A DNA stretch of 39,549 nt from CAITQP01 sp964533145 (GTDB lineage Bacteria; Patescibacteriota; Minisyncoccia; Phycocordibacterales; UBA9973). Made by a program: the position numbers and the translations under genes. This document shows, piece by piece, positions 37,737 through 39,549 of this stretch. The stretch covers positions 1 to 39,549 of the forward strand of contig CAZHLG010000004.1 in the NCBI GenBank assembly GCA_964533145.1. The letters run 5' to 3'. The notes under the pieces are model-generated. The model was given only the letters and a program-made list of their open reading frames with translations. It was not told the DNA's origin and ran no database searches. Positions within the stretch are counted from its first letter, which is position 1, and the number at the start of each line of letters is the position of its first letter.

Positions 37737-37786
37737 GGCGGAAAAAATAAAAAAGGCCCTACAGGGCCTTTTTTATTTTTTCCGCC
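37737..37786. terminator. Long bidirectional terminator overlapping the HIT gene 3' end
   Basis: A perfect 24-bp inverted repeat (37737-37760 with 37763-37786) has AC between the arms. Runs of six A and six T in the arms make it work in both directions. The stop codon of the HIT gene (37759-37761) lies at the hairpin tip and its last eight or so codons are encoded by the right arm. Confidence 0.88.
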
Positions 37787-38172
37787 GTTGCCGCAAGTTC
37801 GCCGTCGCCGTACGGTTTCCCGTGCCACTGCTCGTGCCCGTCGCCCGGAAAGCGCGGGATCACGTGGATGTGCGCATGGAATATCACTTGCCCGGCATGC
37901 TCGCCGTTGTTCATGGCGATGTTCATGTCGCTTGTACCAAGTGCGTCCGATGCGGCTGCAGCCATGCGCTTGGCCGTTTTGGCCATGCTTGCGAAGATTT
38001 CCTCCGGCGTCTCGAAGATATTCGCGGAGTGCGCCTTTGGGATCACGAGCATATGACCCGGATTGACGGGCCTAATGTCCATGAAGACCAGCGTATCCGC
38101 ATCCTCATATATTTTTTCGCACGGGATTTCTCCCGCGGTGATTTTGCAGAAGAGGCAATTCGTGTCGTTCAT
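37759..38172 (-). CDS. HIT family nucleotide hydrolase/transferase (HinT-like)
   Basis: HIT proteins hydrolyse nucleotide-amino acid or nucleotide-phosphoramidate bonds. The 137-residue protein begins MNDTNCLFCKITAGEIPCEK, with a Cys pair (Cys6, Cys9) typical of zinc-binding HIT proteins, then VFMDIRPVNPGHMLVIPKAH and the histidine triad VIFHAHIHVIPRF near residue 105. The start at 38172 is chosen from the conserved N-terminus and from a TAGACT box 7 bases upstream; an in-frame start at 38202 is beyond that box. The gene is convergent with pgk and divergent from recJ. Its final codons (EKIKKAL) lie in the shared terminator hairpin. Confidence 0.93.
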   Translation of the reverse strand: MNDTNCLFCKITAGEIPCEKIYEDADTLVFMDIRPVNPGHMLVIPKAHSANIFETPEEIFASMAKTAKRMAAAASDALGTSDMNIAMNNGEHAGQVIFHAHIHVIPRFPGDGHEQWHGKPYGDGELAATAEKIKKAL

Positions 38173-38179
38173 GCGGAAA

Positions 38180-38208
38180 AGTCTACCACGGCCTGCCCGC
38201 ATGCTAAA
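38180..38208 (-). promoter_or_regulatory. HIT gene promoter (TTTAGC, 17 bases, TAGACT)
   Basis: On the minus strand TAGACT (38185-38180) ends 7 bases before the ATG at 38172, and TTTAGC (38208-38203) is 17 bases further up. This -35 overlaps the recJ -10 box. Confidence 0.5.
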
Positions 38209-38210
38209 AT
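38205..38210 (+). promoter_or_regulatory. -10 element (TAAAAT) of recJ
   Basis: The hexamer ends 6 bases before the ATG at 38217 and is preceded by TGC, an extended -10. Its expected -35 position overlaps the HIT -10 box and shows no consensus. Confidence 0.5.
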
Positions 38211-38216
38211 GCCCGG

Positions 38217-39549
38217 ATGCAGCGCCGGTTCACCCATGCCCCCGAATCCGACATTCCGGCGGAACTCTCTGCCCATCCGCCGCTTCTTGCGCGGCTGCTT
38301 CATAATCGCGGCGTCGTTTCTGCGGAGGCCGCTGAACGATTTCTGAAACCCGACTATGCCGCGCACATGAACGACCCGTTCCTGATGCATGACATGGAAA
38401 AGGCTGTCGAGCGCATCGCGGCGGCGCTTGATCGGAAAGAGAAGATCGTCGTCTATGCCGACTACGACTGCGACGGCATTCCGGGGGCGGTCATCTTGCA
38501 TGATTTTTTTACCAAGGTCGGACATGCGGATTTCTCCGTTTACATTCCCGACCGGCACGAGGAGGGCTATGGTCTTAACGCGGCTGCCGTTGAGCAGTTT
38601 GTCGCGGACGGCGCGAAGCTCATCATCACCATCGACCTCGGCACGAGCGATCATGAGCATATCGCGTTCGCTCAAAACAATGGTGTTGACGTGATCGTGA
38701 CCGATCACCATCTGCCGCACGAGACGCTGCCGGAAGCATTCGCTGTCGTGAATCCGAAAATCGGCGATACGTACCCCGACCCGATGCTCTGCGGCTCGGG
38801 CGTGGTCTTCAAGCTCGTGCAGGCATTTCTCTCCAAGTACGGCGAACGCTTCGGCGTAGAGGCCGGCTGGGAAAAATGGCTGCTCGACATGGCCGGCCTC
38901 GCCACGCTCTCTGATATGGTGCCGCTCTCCGGCGAGAACAGGGTGATTGCTTCTTTTGGTATGCTCGTTTTCCGCAAGTCGCGCCGTCCGGGCCTCGGGC
39001 AGCTTTTGCGCAAGCTCAAGATCGAACAGGCGCATCTCACGGAAGACGACGTCACGTTCATGGTCACGCCGCGCATCAATGCTGCGAGCCGCATGGATTC
39101 GCCGCTGCGGGCCTTCGAGCTTTTGTCCGAGCGAGATGCCGCAAAGGCCGGTGCGCTTGCCGAACATCTATCCGGCATCAACGACGAGCGCAAGCGTCTG
39201 GTCGCCGAGATCATGAAAAAGGCCAAACATGTGCTTGCTGAGCGCGAGATCAAGGATGTCATTGTCATCGGCAATCCACAGTGGCGCGTGGGCGTGCTCG
39301 GACTCGTGGCGAGCAAGATCATGGAGGAGTACGACCGACCGGTCTTCGTGTGGGGCAGGGAAGGCTCGAGCGGCGAGGCTGTCGTGAAGGGTTCGTGCCG
39401 ATCGAACGGTGCCGTGAACGTCGTGCGCCTGATGGAGGCGGCCAAGGAGCATTTCCATGACTACGGTGGCCATGAGCTTGCCGGCGGATTTTCGATCGCG
39501 CAGGACGGCGTGCATTTTCTTGAGGACAGGCTTAACGCTTTGTACGAAG
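38217..39549 (+). CDS. recJ: Single-stranded-DNA exonuclease RecJ, 3' end cut by window edge
   Basis: RecJ degrades single-stranded DNA 5' to 3' in recombination and repair. The frame is open from the ATG at 38217 to the window end, giving 444 codons of an expected 550 or more. It has the DHH-family motifs in order: IVVYADYDCDGIPGAVI (motif I), IPDRHEEGYGLN, LIITIDLGTSDHEHI (motif II), VIVTDHHLPHE (Asp163, His164, His165; motif III), CGSGVVFKL, LLDMAGLATLSDMVPL (motif IV), VTPRINAASRMDSP and the DHHA1-region start VIVIGNPQWRVGVLGLVASK with YGGHELAGGFSI near the end. Motif I has Cys-Asp-Gly (DYDCDG), as in RecJ. The OB-fold C-terminus lies outside. It is divergent from the HIT gene with only 44 bases between starts. 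Confidence 0.96.
   Translation, partial: MQRRFTHAPESDIPAELSAHPPLLARLLHNRGVVSAEAAERFLKPDYAAHMNDPFLMHDMEKAVERIAAALDRKEKIVVYADYDCDGIPGAVILHDFFTKVGHADFSVYIPDRHEEGYGLNAAAVEQFVADGAKLIITIDLGTSDHEHIAFAQNNGVDVIVTDHHLPHETLPEAFAVVNPKIGDTYPDPMLCGSGVVFKLVQAFLSKYGERFGVEAGWEKWLLDMAGLATLSDMVPLSGENRVIASFGMLVFRKSRRPGLGQLLRKLKIEQAHLTEDDVTFMVTPRINAASRMDSPLRAFELLSERDAAKAGALAEHLSGINDERKRLVAEIMKKAKHVLAEREIKDVIVIGNPQWRVGVLGLVASKIMEEYDRPVFVWGREGSSGEAVVKGSCRSNGAVNVVRLMEAAKEHFHDYGGHELAGGFSIAQDGVHFLEDRLNALYE

Noticed and set aside
1..39549. CRISPR array, rRNA or tRNA genes, insertion sequences
   Set aside because: I see no regularly spaced direct repeats with spacers, no rRNA segments, no foldable tRNA and no transposase in the window.

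Overview
The window reads as a chromosomal segment of a Candidate Phyla Radiation (Patescibacteria) bacterium, most likely Parcubacteria-like and fairly GC-rich. That is an inference. It rests on a PrgI / TraC-like / VirB4 / VirB6-like secretion cluster of the kind common in CPR genomes, many exported or membrane proteins with no recognisable family, tight gene packing with gaps mostly under 60 bases, and near-absence of Shine-Dalgarno sequences. I count 34 coding regions. Two run off the window: a tyrosine recombinase at the left edge and recJ at the right edge.

Layout. 1-4000: xer fragment (-), rpsO, a NYN-domain nuclease-like protein, a small unknown gene (-) and pnp, so mostly RNA-related functions. 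4000-7140: four unknown or membrane proteins, one with 42-residue repeats. 7140-10310: a DksA/TraR-like zinc-finger protein, a ComM-type AAA+ protein and a LysM/M23 murein hydrolase (-). 10310-16040: a 238-base structured gap, a 759-residue protein with an L,D-transpeptidase-like active site, and a 1062-residue unknown protein. 16040-18900: a UvrD/PcrA-type helicase and rsmA. 18900-34310: a 15-kb all-plus block that appears to build a type IV secretion/pilus-like envelope machine. It holds IPT and EF-hand-like exported proteins, a VirB6/TrbL-like membrane protein with a His-rich tail, PrgI, a TraC-like protein, the VirB4 ATPase, a pilin-like segment fused to a lytic transglycosylase, and a membrane-anchored propeller-like protein. 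No VirD4, VirB11 or relaxase is seen. 34310-39549: yidC-khpB (-), tpiA-pgk (+), a HIT hydrolase (-) and recJ.

Three genome-wide themes stand out. First, 19 of the 34 start codons lie 6-10 bases downstream of a -10-like hexamer, most often exactly TATACT in the secretion block. This predicts leaderless or nearly leaderless mRNAs. Second, terminator hairpins overlap coding sequence (rpsO stop, ComM start, HIT C-terminus). Third, two intergenic regions (34327-34439 and 35697-35810) carry the same unusual element: a perfect outer stem of 26-30 bp, unrelated in sequence between the copies, enclosing a conserved core of about 55 bases that folds into two further hairpins. I recognise no described family for this element and consider it the best candidate for something new here.
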